Position numbers and translations under genes: made by a program. Below, piece by piece: positions 21,001 through 30,500 of a DNA stretch of 64,000 bases. Origin of the DNA: Branchiostoma floridae (Eukaryota; Chordata; Leptocardii; Amphioxiformes; Branchiostomatidae); assembly GCF_000003815.2 (NCBI RefSeq), contig NC_049993.1, positions 6,766,091 to 6,830,090 of the forward strand, written 5' to 3'. A model generated the notes under the pieces. The model saw only the letters and a program-made list of their open reading frames with translations, ran no database searches and was not told the origin of the DNA. Positions within the stretch are counted from its first letter, which is position 1; the number at the start of each line of letters is the position of its first letter.

Positions 21001-23666
21001 CCTCATGGGACATCACCTATTTTCAGAAGTTGACTCACTGAGCGAGGGCTAAGTTAACCAAATGGAGCAAGGGTGATCAAAGTCCACCCTGTATATAATG
21101 TTAGATCTACACATCATGAGATTAAGTTGTCAACTTCCATGGCAACAATCATGTTAATGTATCCTTTGCTATTACTAGTATCTAGGATTTCAAAGTGGTT
21201 CAAGTGGAAAAATCCATACACTTACAATGCTTCATTCATCTTGCTATTATCAGGTGGATACTCCTGTGGTGATGGTTTCAAGAAGTTTAAAGGCCGCTGC
21301 TACAAGGTGTTTACCGAGAAGAAATCCAACGAAGAAGCGAAGACTGCATGTGCGAGTATTGACGGACGACTGGCTGCGCCTAAGACACCCGAGATTCACA
21401 ATTTCTTGGTGGGTCTGGCAACAGAACTGGGCGGCCAGAATGTGTGGATTGGGCTCCAGATGGGAGAAGAGGAGACTTGGGAATACAGTGATGGCGAGGC
21501 TTTGGGGGTAAGTTATATCTCAAATCGTTGAATTTAGAACTGTTTTCTTAACATTATTGCACTTTTTTTTTTGGAATATGGATCCGAATGCTGTTTGTGT
21601 TGTGATATCAGTTAGAGAACCCCCTTCCACTTCCATGTGATAGAATAGCCCAGGTTGTAATTTCCGAATGAAAGCTCATGAGTGTTGGTAGAATCCATAG
21701 TTGTAAAGGTAAAACTTTGCTCCAACACAAAAGAAAGAAACTCACTATAGATTTTCGGTCAAACTTGTTGACCTAACTTCTTAAGATGTATGTCAGCAAA
21801 GTGAATCATACATCTGAAGAAGGTGAACAAGTTTGACCGAAGATTTATGGTGAGTTCCTTTCGTGTTGGATCAAAGTTTAAACTTTACAACTAAGTTTGT
21901 ATCTTCCTTCAACACAGGTATGTAGTTTCTCCAACTGGGCGCCTGGGGAACCGAAGCCTGGTTCTGGTGCAAACTGCGGACAATACTGGGCCGGCAGTGG
22001 GTACAAATGGGACGACACCTGGTGCACTACTACAAATCCATTCATATGCCAAACTGGTAAATACATCTGTTTACTATGTATAGCCTTAGCTTGGAAGTTC
22101 ATCTGTGTTGGTACAATTCATACTTTGAAAGATCATCACTCATTATAAACCTCGGGCCCTAATGCGTTCATGCTGATGACCTCCATCAGAAGGTAAACTT
22201 AAAGTTTGATACAGGCACTTCTAGTGGCTTGTTAATTTCTAGACAGGGCTTGAGGTGAACATAAAGATTATTGTCATAAAAAAGACTATTTTTGATATAG
22301 TGTGATATGATATTTCATTTTACATGCACACTGTATTATCATATGACACTTGGCTACTTTTTTAAGAATTGTAACTTAAAGGTTGAGATACAAGCAGATT
22401 ATACAACCTGTTCAGGTTGCTCAGGGATGTAATGTGTGAATTGAGGCAAGTAGTATAATTTGTTCAGTAGAACACTAAAATAACACCCAAGAATAAAGAT
22501 ATCATATGTTAAATATATATCGTATGTTGCTTTTCTAACAATCCAGGACCAGCAACATGCCCTGAAGGCTATGAGAAATTCGGAGACACGTGCTACAAAG
22601 TCTACACTGAGAAGAAGCCCTATCGCCACGCCCGTGCAATGTGTATCAACGATGGAGGAAGGCTGGCAGCTCCAAAGACAACAGCATCAAACAACTTCAT
22701 GGTTGAGCTGGCCAAGAAAGCAGGACGTATGAACATGTGGATCGGTGTGAACAAAATAAACACGGATGCCTACAAGTACAGCGATGGAACCCCTTTGAAG
22801 GTACGACATTGGTCTAAATCCTCAGTGAGAGAATATAACCATACAGTACTGTAATTTGAAAATTTAGAAGTAGGACAGGAAAGAAAGTTTTTACCTTTAG
22901 GTTCATGGTTTAGATATTTCTGAAGTTTGACCCGCCAAAGCAAACACTGATGATGCAAACAGAGAAGATGATGATGAGTACAGTAGAAATACAAGACACA
23001 TATTGGCAGTATTATGATTTCATGGTAACAGGCAACCATGAAAAATAAAATCATTGTTAACATTTCCAAATCTACAGTATGTAGTTTTCTACTTGAAGTG
23101 GCAAGCAATCCTTGTAGCAGTGCATAGAGCCCAGTGTTTGGCCCAGAGGTCCTTGTTTCAAGTCCCTAGACATGCTCTCACATTGTGAAACAGTTGAATA
23201 AGGCACTGATTTAAAACCATTTTTGTTCAATCGTAGGGCTGTAAGTTTACCAACTGGGCTCCAAATGAACCAAAGGGTGCAGAATGCGTGCAGTTCTGGG
23301 CTGGCAAGAGTTACATGTGGGACGACTCGAACTGCTCCTACGAAAACTCCTTCATCTGTCAGATCGGTAGGTACAGTTACATGGGCGAAAGTTGATCAGA
23401 ACCCAGCTAAATGTCTCATAGCATTTTTTTCAATCACTAAATGTAACAAGTCAAAGACATTAAATCATCTCATAAGTTGACACATAAAAATCATCATACA
23501 TGTTATTGTATTTTATCATTGGCATTTTAATCATGCTGTTGACCCAGAGTTAATTTTTTCTAAGTGAACTTACTCTTTCGATACCATAACATATTGTGTA
23601 CTAAGCTATTTTTATTTTTATACTATAGGACCAGGAGAAGATGCTGGCTGCTGTGGAGCGCCTTAG
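7419..23666 (+). CDS. secreted mosaic metalloprotease: reprolysin-like, disintegrin-like, CUB, hevein-like, kringle, WSC, 2x C-type lectin
   Basis: Exons: 7419-7487, 7855-7980, 8409-8606, 8923-9006, 9344-9445, 10236-10307, 13726-13904, 14413-14506, 14738-14819, 14971-15046, 15209-15290, 15796-15864, 16169-16331, 16813-16958, 17377-17498, 17892-17989, 18280-18456, 19246-19296, 19780-20037, 20212-20337, 20740-20910, 21254-21507, 21918-22056, 22547-22800, 23237-23366, 23629-23666. All use AG/GT sites and phases agree; the sum is 3360 nt (1119 aa plus TAG). Layout: signal peptide 1-19, acidic pro-region to about 165, zinc protease about 166-388, disintegrin-like 394-455, CUB 466-587, Cys-rich 588-646, kringle 664-749, WSC 750-848, lectin domains 849-979 and 980-1107, then a 12-residue tail. 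It is probably a secreted protease recruited to glycans or matrix; the substrate is unknown. Single-exon errors remain possible, mainly exons 13/14 and 18. Confidence 0.85.
8331..8373. repeat. perfect 20-bp inverted repeat in intron 2
   Basis: AAATACACGAGATATTAAGT is followed after TTT by its exact reverse complement. It lies about 35 bp before exon 3, close to where the branch point and pyrimidine tract should be, so an RNA hairpin could affect splicing. Confidence 0.9.
9344..15290 (+). CDS. exons 5-11: reprolysin-like (M12B) zinc protease domain
   Basis: The fold reads like an ADAM or adamalysin catalytic domain. Exon 9 carries [11 protein letters not shown] (residues 323-333), matching the metzincin HExxHxxxxxH pattern with three zinc-binding His and the catalytic Glu324. 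Exon 10 carries CVMGG with the Met-turn Met357. Two features are unusual. The Gly normally at the eighth position of HExxHxxGxxH is Arg330, and the usual Asp after the third His is Asn334. Zinc ligands are intact, so activity is plausible. Intron 6 (10308-13725) is filled by a tandem repeat. Confidence 0.85.
10400..13170. repeat. degenerate tandem repeat of about 115 bp, about 22 copies, inside intron 6
   Basis: The block CATCTTTTGT, or close variants, recurs at about 10588, 10695, 10850, 10967, 11082, 11197, 11336, 11449, 11562, 11704, 11820, 11940, 12099, 12207, 12330, 12489, 12599, 12716, 12830, 12947 and 13107, preceded by a diverged copy near 10420. Spacing is 107-123 bp in plain units and 139-160 bp in units with an inserted hairpin. 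Shared landmarks are ATCAACCAATACGAA, TGTTGTGGGAAAATGAAG and TTTCTTCCAAG. Several short ORFs appear on both strands and are products of the repeat. Confidence 0.93.
10709..10741. repeat. hairpin insert in an intron-6 repeat unit
   Basis: ACCAAGGACGTTA, a 7-base loop, then TAACGTCCTTGGT: perfect 13-bp arms. Related inserts sit at the same place in the unit (just after CATCTTTTGTAAA) at 11954-11986, 12343-12375 and 12960-12992, with decayed ones near 11212 and 11582. Confidence 0.88.
13565..13665. repeat. dispersed repeat, copy 1 (pairs with 29297-29395)
   Basis: GCCAGTGGACTAG, then GCTGTAGTTATTGCAC and a TGTGTGGC block, recurs in the same order at 29297-29395. It lies in intron 6, about 60 bp before exon 7. 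Confidence 0.6.
15796..16331 (+). CDS. exons 12-13: shortened disintegrin-like module
   Basis: Exon 12 begins the ADAM disintegrin signature [15 protein letters not shown] (from Cys394). Exon 13 continues with [12 protein letters not shown] and NNPCCNNCK. The usual later part, with the integrin-binding loop and the ADAM cysteine-rich domain, is absent; the frame passes after about 60 residues into a linker with KVKR and then the CUB module. The module is too short for a normal disintegrin domain and cannot carry the standard binding loop. Confidence 0.8.
16391..16566 (+). mobile_element. tRNA-derived SINE in intron 13
   Basis: It starts with a tRNA-like head (GTAACTGGTAGAGC, then GGTTCCGATTTCAA) and ends with GTAAAATGGGTACCTG and GGAGGTAAAAGG. 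It matches the inverted copy at 20539-20704 almost block for block, including GCCCTTGGGAA and AACACGACC. Confidence 0.75.
16813..17989 (+). CDS. exons 14-16: CUB domain
   Basis: Residues 466-587. Typical CUB strands include [17 protein letters not shown] and [10 protein letters not shown] followed by HFLLKYSF. The second Cys pair (Cys in VGCPYDW and in GRFC) is present, while the first pair seen in many CUB domains is not visible. The module enters and leaves in phase 1. Confidence 0.85.
18010..18044. repeat. (CAAA)n microsatellite in intron 16
   Basis: Tandem CAAA units with one imperfect first unit, about 20 bp after exon 16. Confidence 0.9.
18280..18456 (+). CDS. exon 17: hevein-like Cys-rich module ending in CVDYR
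   Basis: A single exon, phase 1 on both sides, encoding 59 residues with eight Cys: DGKCGW, GQCEPDG, TPCCW, GLCKGD, DCDCPGC and then VDYR. The CC pair and spacing recall hevein or chitin-binding type 1 knottins. I recall similar CVDYR-ended modules in marine invertebrate extracellular proteins but cannot name a curated family. Chitin or glycan binding is inference. Confidence 0.7.
19246..19296 (+). CDS. exon 18: short linker exon
   Basis: 51 bp, phase 1 on both sides, [18 protein letters not shown]. It has good splice sites (TTTCAG and GTGAGT) and keeps the frame between the Cys-rich module and the kringle. Being symmetric it could be skipped without breaking the frame, and it is the least certain exon. 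Confidence 0.55.
19556..19655. repeat. dispersed repeat, copy 1 (pairs with 53888-53985)
   Basis: GCATGTGTCCTGCAAAATTC, then AGCTGTCTTG and TTGTTGGTGGTTGGT, occurs in the same order at 53888-53985. It lies in intron 18. Confidence 0.6.
19780..20037 (+). CDS. exon 19: kringle domain
   Basis: One exon of 258 bp, phase 1 on both sides (residues 664-749). All six kringle Cys are present: CYEG, CQAW, YCRNPD, WCYTTDP, NCIV and KCTG. The PHKHSFNP and [11 protein letters not shown] blocks also fit. The stretch before the fifth Cys is KKMRDNC instead of the common RWExC form. Lysine-site residues were not assessed. Confidence 0.95.
20212..20910 (+). CDS. exons 20-21: WSC domain
   Basis: Residues 750-848, split by a phase-1 intron. 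The opening [43 protein letters not shown] and [12 protein letters not shown] match the WSC carbohydrate-binding fold. An inverted SINE occupies most of the 3' part of the intron (20539-20704). Confidence 0.9.
20539..20704 (-). mobile_element. tRNA-derived SINE, inverted, in the WSC intron
   Basis: Reverse complement of the same family as 16391-16566: tRNA-like head at the right end, GGTAAAAG tail at the left. Its right end is only about 35 bp from the exon 21 start at 20740, so it lies close to the branch point. Confidence 0.75.
21254..22056 (+). CDS. exons 22-23: C-type lectin domain 1
   Basis: Residues 849-979 in exons of 254 and 139 bp. It has a long-form N-terminal Cys pair, [11 protein letters not shown], the WIGL core motif and WDDTWC near the end. 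The calcium and sugar site is not the standard EPN or QPD; the corresponding spot reads GEPKPG. WDD fits the WND calcium motif only partly. Binding specificity cannot be inferred. Confidence 0.92.
21700..21891. mobile_element. foldback element in intron 22
   Basis: Two arms of roughly 90 bp face each other: GTTGTAAAGGTAAAACTTTG at the left and the reverse complement of a close variant at the right, with TCGGTCAAACTTGTT and AACAAGTTTGACCGA in the inner part and a near-palindromic core. No coding capacity; MITE-like. Confidence 0.8.
22547..23366 (+). CDS. exons 24-25: C-type lectin domain 2
   Basis: Residues 980-1107 in exons of 254 and 130 bp. The first exon has the same length as that of domain 1 and the phase-0 split falls at the same place, so the pair arose by tandem duplication. 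[13 protein letters not shown] and WDDSNC are visible. As in domain 1, the EPN-type triplet reads EPK. Confidence 0.92.
23629..23666 (+). CDS. exon 26: terminal exon with stop
   Basis: TATAG acceptor, then [12 protein letters not shown] and TAG at 23664-23666. The CC pair near the end may form a disulfide or dimer contact. No clear AATAAA signal was found just downstream. Confidence 0.75.
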
Positions 23667-23726
23667 TACGTTTTTCAATCATCATTTTTTGATAGATTAA
23701 TGATCATTGATCATGTGTTTACATTG

Positions 23727-24038
23727 GGCCACCCTGACTTAATTCTATGGATGACATCCTCTGCAGATCCCAAAACAAAAAAAAAGAAGAAAAAACGCTG
23801 CAAAAGCACAGGACTAAACATCCAGTCCATGGCTTCCCAGGCTTGATTTGTCTTATGTTCACCTATAAGACTGTAAAGGACAATCATCACCATTTCAATT
23901 CAATAATGTTACCATAATGATTCTTCTATGGGAACAAGGACATTGTGCCACCATGCCCAGACCATGCGCTCCCTTATCCTGGAGGACAAAAATCAACATG
24001 TGCACGGATGTCATCCATAAAATTAAGTCAGTGTGGCC
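23727..24038. mobile_element. MITE-like element, 33-bp terminal inverted repeats
   Basis: The left end begins GGCCACCCTGACTTAATT and the right end is its reverse complement over 33 bp with two mismatches. 312 bp, no ORF. It starts about 60 bp after the metalloprotease stop, so it probably lies in or next to the 3' UTR. No clear target-site duplication. Confidence 0.8.
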
Positions 24039-25116
24039 TTAGCAACATCACAATAACTACATGACTTGACAATGAAAAAAACAAAACCAAAAAATTGCAG
24101 TACTATACAATGTCACTCGAGGGCCCATGATCAAAGTTTCCTTCAATACCATACCCACATTACCTTACCCACATACCAAACATCATAATATAAAGTCCAT
24201 TCACAAGTTCTTGAGTTGTACTCCCAAAGACGGCATCAAAAACAATTATACCTTTTAGGAAAAGGTAATCATATTGTTAGTTGACATGGCTGCTGATTAA
24301 GTCCTGCCTTCCTCATCCAAACTCTGTTACAAATCAAAGTCTCTTCTTTTGTGTCTGGCTCAGAAGGACCAAAAAACATTTGACAACATCTGAGGCTGGA
24401 TAGCCATTATCTAATAGCCCCTTGACAAATCTCGTGAAGAGATGCATTGCATGTGACACAAGAAAGTCATCATTCAGTAATTTAGCACCTTATGTAATAG
24501 CTGGATAAATGGGAGACACTGTTTCAGTGCATGGATCGATATAACGTTAGTTCACCTTTTTCCATGGGCTAACCTTTATCCGTTGCTTTTAAGGATATCC
24601 AAATGCAGATGGTGGATTCATATTGCGATATTTTCAAAATATTGCAGTTTGAAACCATCCTTCGACTTGATATCCCTATGCTGCTAGATACCGTTTTTTT
24701 TTAAACAAACGGATATAGGTTACTCCTAATGGATTAAGGCAAACTAGCATTAGCTATTCCTACATAATCAGCATCTACCTTTAAGTTAGTCTCTGCTTCT
24801 TTCACAGCTTGAAGCAGTTAATTCTGTGACTTTGGATTTCCTTTTTTTAATTATTCTAATAGATAAGCTATGTATCTGATTTCTATGTATCTGATTTCTA
24901 TGTATCTGATTTCTATCATACAAAAGTATGATACTAAAGGTTTACATATAATCTACTTTTAATAACAGCTACTAACAGGTTGTGAGCAATTGAAGTGGGT
25001 GTTAAAAATTAAGACAAATATAGATTACTAGTAAAACTGATTTCTGATATGTGCAAATAAAGCAACCAATCTGTTACTATTAAATCTGTTTAATACTAAT
25101 ATGCAAATGCAATTAG
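24039..25116. other. intergenic region with repeat relics
   Basis: 24120-24260 carries CCACATACCAAACATCAT and a CAAGTTCTTGAGTTGT block matching the right part of the 31084-32142 element. 24541-24730 is a dispersed repeat (see its entry). No exon seen. Confidence 0.55.
24541..24730. repeat. dispersed repeat, copy 1 (pairs with 27789-27965)
   Basis: GTTAGTTCACCTTT, GGTGGATTCATATTGCGAT and TTTTCAAAATATTGCAGTT with GAAACCATC also occur, in order, at 27789-27965. The end of the unit holds GGATATAGGTTACTC facing the opening GGGCTAACCTTTATCC, which suggests inverted ends. Confidence 0.7.
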
Positions 25117-25224
25117 ATCTCTACAACTGGATAAAAAATGGAGATTTCTTTCCCTGAAGAAGAGTGATAAATGTCACTCGAAACATCCGGAAGTAAATCT
25201 CCTTTTTTATCCAGTTATAGAGAT
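25117..25224. mobile_element. 108-bp MITE with 29-bp inverted ends
   Basis: The ends ATCTCTACAACTGGATAAAA and TTTTATCCAGTTATAGAGAT pair over about 29 bp with few mismatches. An inner AGAGTGATAAATGTCACTC block forms a second small hairpin. Confidence 0.85.
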
Positions 25225-27079
25225 TGAAAAATTGTATTATATTGTTTACCTGGATGTCTGACCTGCACAAACATGTTTTTTTTTCAACCTCCTTGGTCAT
25301 AGAAAGTACAGCAGCACATAAAAAAAGCTGGATACAATTCTTTTTCTTCTTTTTTATGGTGGAGTTTTGCTTATCAAATAATGTTAACTTTTTGTTTATT
25401 ATGTAATGTTTAGTTTTGTACTTGCAATTAGTTTTGGATCATATCAAATATTTTTTATCTTATACCACTCTATCAGATAAGACTAACATGACTAAGATTC
25501 TAAATTTTGAGACTGTCTTTTTGAATCAAAGAGACCAGTTGTGCAGATAACATCAATTCTCATAATTCCACCAGGTGCCATAATGCCACAAGATCAAGAA
25601 AACATTATTATATCGATTATTGTATCGATCTCTTAAACTCACATTAGACTTTGAAGTGTCACATTTTATAATTGACATAGATATATATTTACCTGATGGT
25701 GTGCAGATCCACACTTTTAAATTGTAAAGTTTAGTGGAAATTGTGATAAGTATATTTAGATTATAAATGCACTTAGGCAGGAAATTCCATTGTTTTAGTC
25801 CTAAGCGCCAGCCTCTCCTGTACAATGTACGAGGCAATTTAGTCCTCGGACTATAATCTTGTACATGACATTGTGTGTTCAAATAAATAAACCAGTAAAT
25901 TAATAAAAAATAAATAAATAAAATAAAAAATAGATAAATTATAGAGGCCTTCTGAAGATTGTACCTCATGATAAGTGATGCTGCTTTGCTACATCTCTTT
26001 CTGTGTGCCCCCTTCGGTCATGATTAAATTCATTTTGTCCAATGTGGCGGTAGGCGGAATTATGGGAGTTGATGTTACCTGTAGGATATATGATAGCTGA
26101 ATCAATAATTCAATGACAAAATCACTTCTCTTACCAGGTTAATAACAAACTTAAAACACATACTATAAACACTACAATAAGAAGTTGCTAACTTGACTGA
26201 ACAAAAGTATGTGAAAAATACTGAAGGATAGTTTTCAAGAGGACAGGAAACTGCAGGCATTGTTAATTTTTTTACTACTATTAGAAATTTATATAATTGC
26301 ATGAAACCTACTTTTTCAAAGGTATTTTAATAGCAGGAAAGATTATGACACTTCTGTAAGAAGGTGATTGAGATTTTTTTGGTGATGAAATAAAGGTACA
26401 ATATGGGAATCAATTCTGTATGACGTGTCGCTCATTGTAAGAATGATATTTATCAGTGCCAAAGTTACACTTACTCCACTATGATAAAAGTGAAGCCATA
26501 TCATATCCAGGGTAACTATGACCTGGAATCCAGCTGGAAAGAAGAAAAGAGTTAGCCAAGTGGTAACTTGAAAAAGGACAATACAGCGATACATTGCTGA
26601 GATAGTTGTGGTACTATTCAAGCAGGTTTTCTGATGGCAAGATGGTATCCATGGGCTGAAACAAAAAAGTTGTCGGTTGGATGTTTCAGCCCAGGATGCC
26701 GTCTTGCACAGTCAGGAATATCTGCTTGGAGATTAGGGTTGTGGATGGGAGGGGGCACAGCGGTTGGCTACAGACATATAATGGCAGACCTCAGCACAAA
26801 CTGATATACAGAGAACATGATAAATATCATATAAAATCAAAGATCCTGCTAATTTTCCATAAATCAATCGTTAACTCGTGTAACTTTGTCATATCACATA
26901 AAACTTCAGGTAACAATTCATCTAATAAGTATGCTATGATACATCTTCCATCCTATGTTTGACCCAGCTAAAAGATTGTCAGTAATAAAGCACAATCTGG
27001 CATTGCATATTATAATATACAACTGCTCATGCACAAACAGCAGCATGTACTGGTCATTATAATTTCCTTGGTCACAGTG
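25225..27079. other. AT-rich intergenic region between convergent genes
   Basis: The tail ends of the metalloprotease gene (+) and the RNF14-like gene (-) face each other here. No exon or clear transposon; several poly-T and poly-A runs. Confidence 0.5.
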
Positions 27080-27556
27080 TTAGCTGTGTTGCTTGCAGGG
27101 GTTTGGTGGGATAAAGTGTGAAGTGACTGGTCCAGTAATCTTGGTCAAACACTGGTAACAGATGTTAGCACGGCAGGACCAGCACTGAAATAAACACAAG
27201 CAAAACATCAAAACATGTCTCTGAGAAATGCTGGTTATTTATCATTCAATAGAAAACACTCTAAGTCTTAGATCAATTTGCAAGAAGACTTAACGTGTTG
27301 TGTGCCGCAATTGGCAGGGTGTTTGATTCACAACCCAGAGGTTCCAATTCTGGGTTTGAATCTGTGCCCTTGGGAAAGGCACTTTACATGACTTTCCTCA
27401 CCTCACTCAGGTAGCATATATTTGCTGTATAAATCATACCTTGAGGTGATTATTAGTTCCAGTCTTCAGGTTACGTTGTCGACAGTTTGGGCAGTTCTTG
27501 ACTCGGTGGATTGCCTCAGGGTCCCTGTCAAGGGCTTCCTGTAGTCTCCTCATTCC
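27080..27556 (-). CDS. last two RNF14-like exons: extra RING2-like module
   Basis: Residues 526-598. CPNC (547-550), KCWSC, ICYQC and a final HF...C...QH pattern line up with the true RING2 at CPQC, MTCSKC and FCWLC. Spacing after CPxC is identical (nine residues), which puts Asn560 where catalytic Cys473 sits. From memory, vertebrate RNF14 ends soon after RING2, whereas plant RWD-RBR proteins carry a similar CWxC...KQH tail. That would make this an old feature kept here and lost in vertebrates. Confidence 0.8.
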
Positions 27557-30500
27557 CTAGGATATCACACCAAAAGTTATCAATTGATAGCCAAGAATTG
27601 GGGAATCTTTTCAAGTTCCTTTTAATGTGTCAATCTGAATGTGCTATGCCTTGGAAATTTAAAGCAAAATGTTAAGAGAAGAATTCACACAAAAAAATTA
27701 TAGCTTTTGGCACACTGTAATACCAGCCTTTGCTGCAGTGCCCCACAACACTGAATTATCTTGTTCTGTTTCCACAAACTGATTGTAATGCTAGTTCACC
27801 TTTATCTGTAGGGTAACCTATATCTGTAGCATTTAGAACAGTCGACTGATGGTGGCTTTAATTGCAATGTTTTCAAAATATTTCAGTTTGAAACCATTGT
27901 CTGTTGACTTGATATCCTGACATGTAAATACCCTGATTTTAAGAATAATGGATAAAAGTCTAGTGTTTTATAGCATCCTATATTTGACCCCTTCTCTCCC
28001 CCCCCCCCTCGAAAGCAAACAAACAAACATTACAAACCTCAGGAACTTCCCGTTCTGGTACCCTGTTAAAAACAGCAGGAGGCACGTTCACTTGGAACAA
28101 AACACACTTTGATCCAAAGTGGTCGTAACCATTGATTTTCTTGCAGCACAGCCAACAGAAGTATGTTCCACACTTGGAACACGTCATCTTGTTACACCTG
28201 GAGTATGGGATGGATACAGAGATATGCGTAAGTTGCTTCATCTGTCTCACAAAAGGTCTAACCAAACCAATCATCAATTCAGTCCAATAAAATGTACATC
28301 AATAAGCCTGAAGGATCATCTTTTTTGGTAGAATGAATTCTGATGCAGGATTTAACTAATAGTTTTCAATAGAATGAATGTATAGGACTTAGGCCAGGAG
28401 AATCAAAATGTGTTTCTAATCTGCCCTGAAAAAATTACATCTCATCTTTTTTTCATCAAGGGGATATAGGTTTATTGGATCCATTCATATCTTCTTTTCT
28501 ATTGCAATAGGGATGAGGAGAACATGTTGGAAAATGATTCTACAATATTTTTATCACCCTGATAAAGTCAGGACAAAAACTTTATGTCCCTTGCCAATGA
28601 TCGACCCAAGAATAAAGCTAGGACTGGCAAGACACGAACCAGAAACACTGTCAAAACTTTTTTTCCTTTAGAGGCAATATTTTCAACGTAACAGCACCTT
28701 TGTCAAGGAATCTACCATTACCTAATAGTATATGACTGTTTTTAATCCTTAAATCTTGAAAAACCTAAATCATGACCATGATATGATACTGTAACAGCTT
28801 TTCCTTACCCCTCACTCTTCTCAATGTTTGTCTTGCATTGGGGACAACGTTTGGTGGTTTTAGTGATGGTGGATTTGGAAAGCCTTTCTGCGCGCAACCT
28901 GCTGAGGAGCTGGGCCTTTCTCTGAAACTCTTTTGGGTCACGGACATTTTTAGCAGCAGCAATGATTTCTTCCTCCGTCCCTTCTAAAACCTCTCCTGCC
29001 TTGGGAAAGATCAAAAATATTAACCATGATTAGGGGGTAAATTATATTGAATCACAGTGTCATAACCTGCTTACATAGATAGAAATAGCTTGTTGAAATG
29101 TATTTGAATAATGCCTACCTTGTCACCTAAAAGTTGCTTGGTGAGATCCTGCAGCTTGTCTTCTACAGACCTGCATTCTCTGGACTGTAGAGTTACAAAC
29201 AGTGACATTAAAGTAAAAACAACAACATTTGGGGTGTTAAATCTCACAGAATCTTAAGGTTCAAATCCATAGCTGGTCCTAACAGACCACAGTGAGTGCC
29301 AGTGGATTAGGCCCCTGCTGTAGTGATTACACAAAGCTGTGTGGCTAGGGCAACAGGGATGGAGAAGGTCATTAAGTCAGATGCACCATTTGGTCCGAGG
29401 AGGACGTCAACTTTAAAAAAAAATGTTTACCAGTTAAGCAAACAAACAGTCACACACTATTTGAACCTGATAATCACCTGGTGCCAGGCATCCCCACAGG
29501 AGGTACAGAAACAGAACAGACAGGAGCCACACTGTGCAAGCTTGCTGTCCTGGTCAGCATCTCTGATCACCACGTTGTTACATCTGGGGCACCACACAAC
29601 GTCATCCATCGTGTCTAATGTTTTCTGGGAGGGGAAGAAGTTACTCAACATGTGATCTACTCTCATTAAACTATTACACCTATGTAGCCAACAAGCCTGT
29701 TGTGTACACAACAATGAGTGGGATGGACAAAACTATAAGGCTGAAGACTGCTCAGACATATTATAACTAGACGCTTTTTCTATGAGTGTTATGGCTCTAA
29801 ATACAGCTTTATTGCTAATCCTGGCCTAAAGTAACAAATTCTGTGACAGTCCTAGACTAAGAAATAAGCTCCTTAAAAGAGGCAAGAACAGAGAAAAAGT
29901 ACATAATATGTTTTTGAGATATGTCATGGAAAGAAAGGGTGTTCTGAACAGTCAAATTCCTTTGCAAAGTCACAGCTGCTTCCAGCTGCCAAGAGTTATA
30001 GAAACAGAGACCACAATATACACAAAACATTGTGGGAAGGATTTGAACTTTTGAATGTACTCACCTGTAGAAGAAGACTCTCCCATCGCTGGTACTCCTC
30101 TTCTCCCAACACCTGTCTGATCACATCTGGGGGCAGGCTGCCATCGCATCCCTCATCTGGGCAGCTGCAGAAAAAAAAAATCACCTGCAGTGTCACACCT
30201 GTTTGATCGCATATCACAGAAAGGATCCAAGCTTGTCAACACATCTCTTTTCTTGTACCCACATTGCTCTATAGGATAGCTTCACAATGATATCCATTCA
30301 TCATCTTTCTTCCTCTAATCAGAGGTGGGGAGCTCCAATGTTTAACTTTCTGATAAAATTAAATCTGTGGCCCATTCTGATCATTTGGGTTTATTTTGGC
30401 TGCATCTTTCTCTCAGGAAACACGAGCCATACTGTAAAAACATGTTTAAGTCCTCTATAAGATAAAAGCAGAGTGCAAAAGTAAACAAGATAATAGAGAC

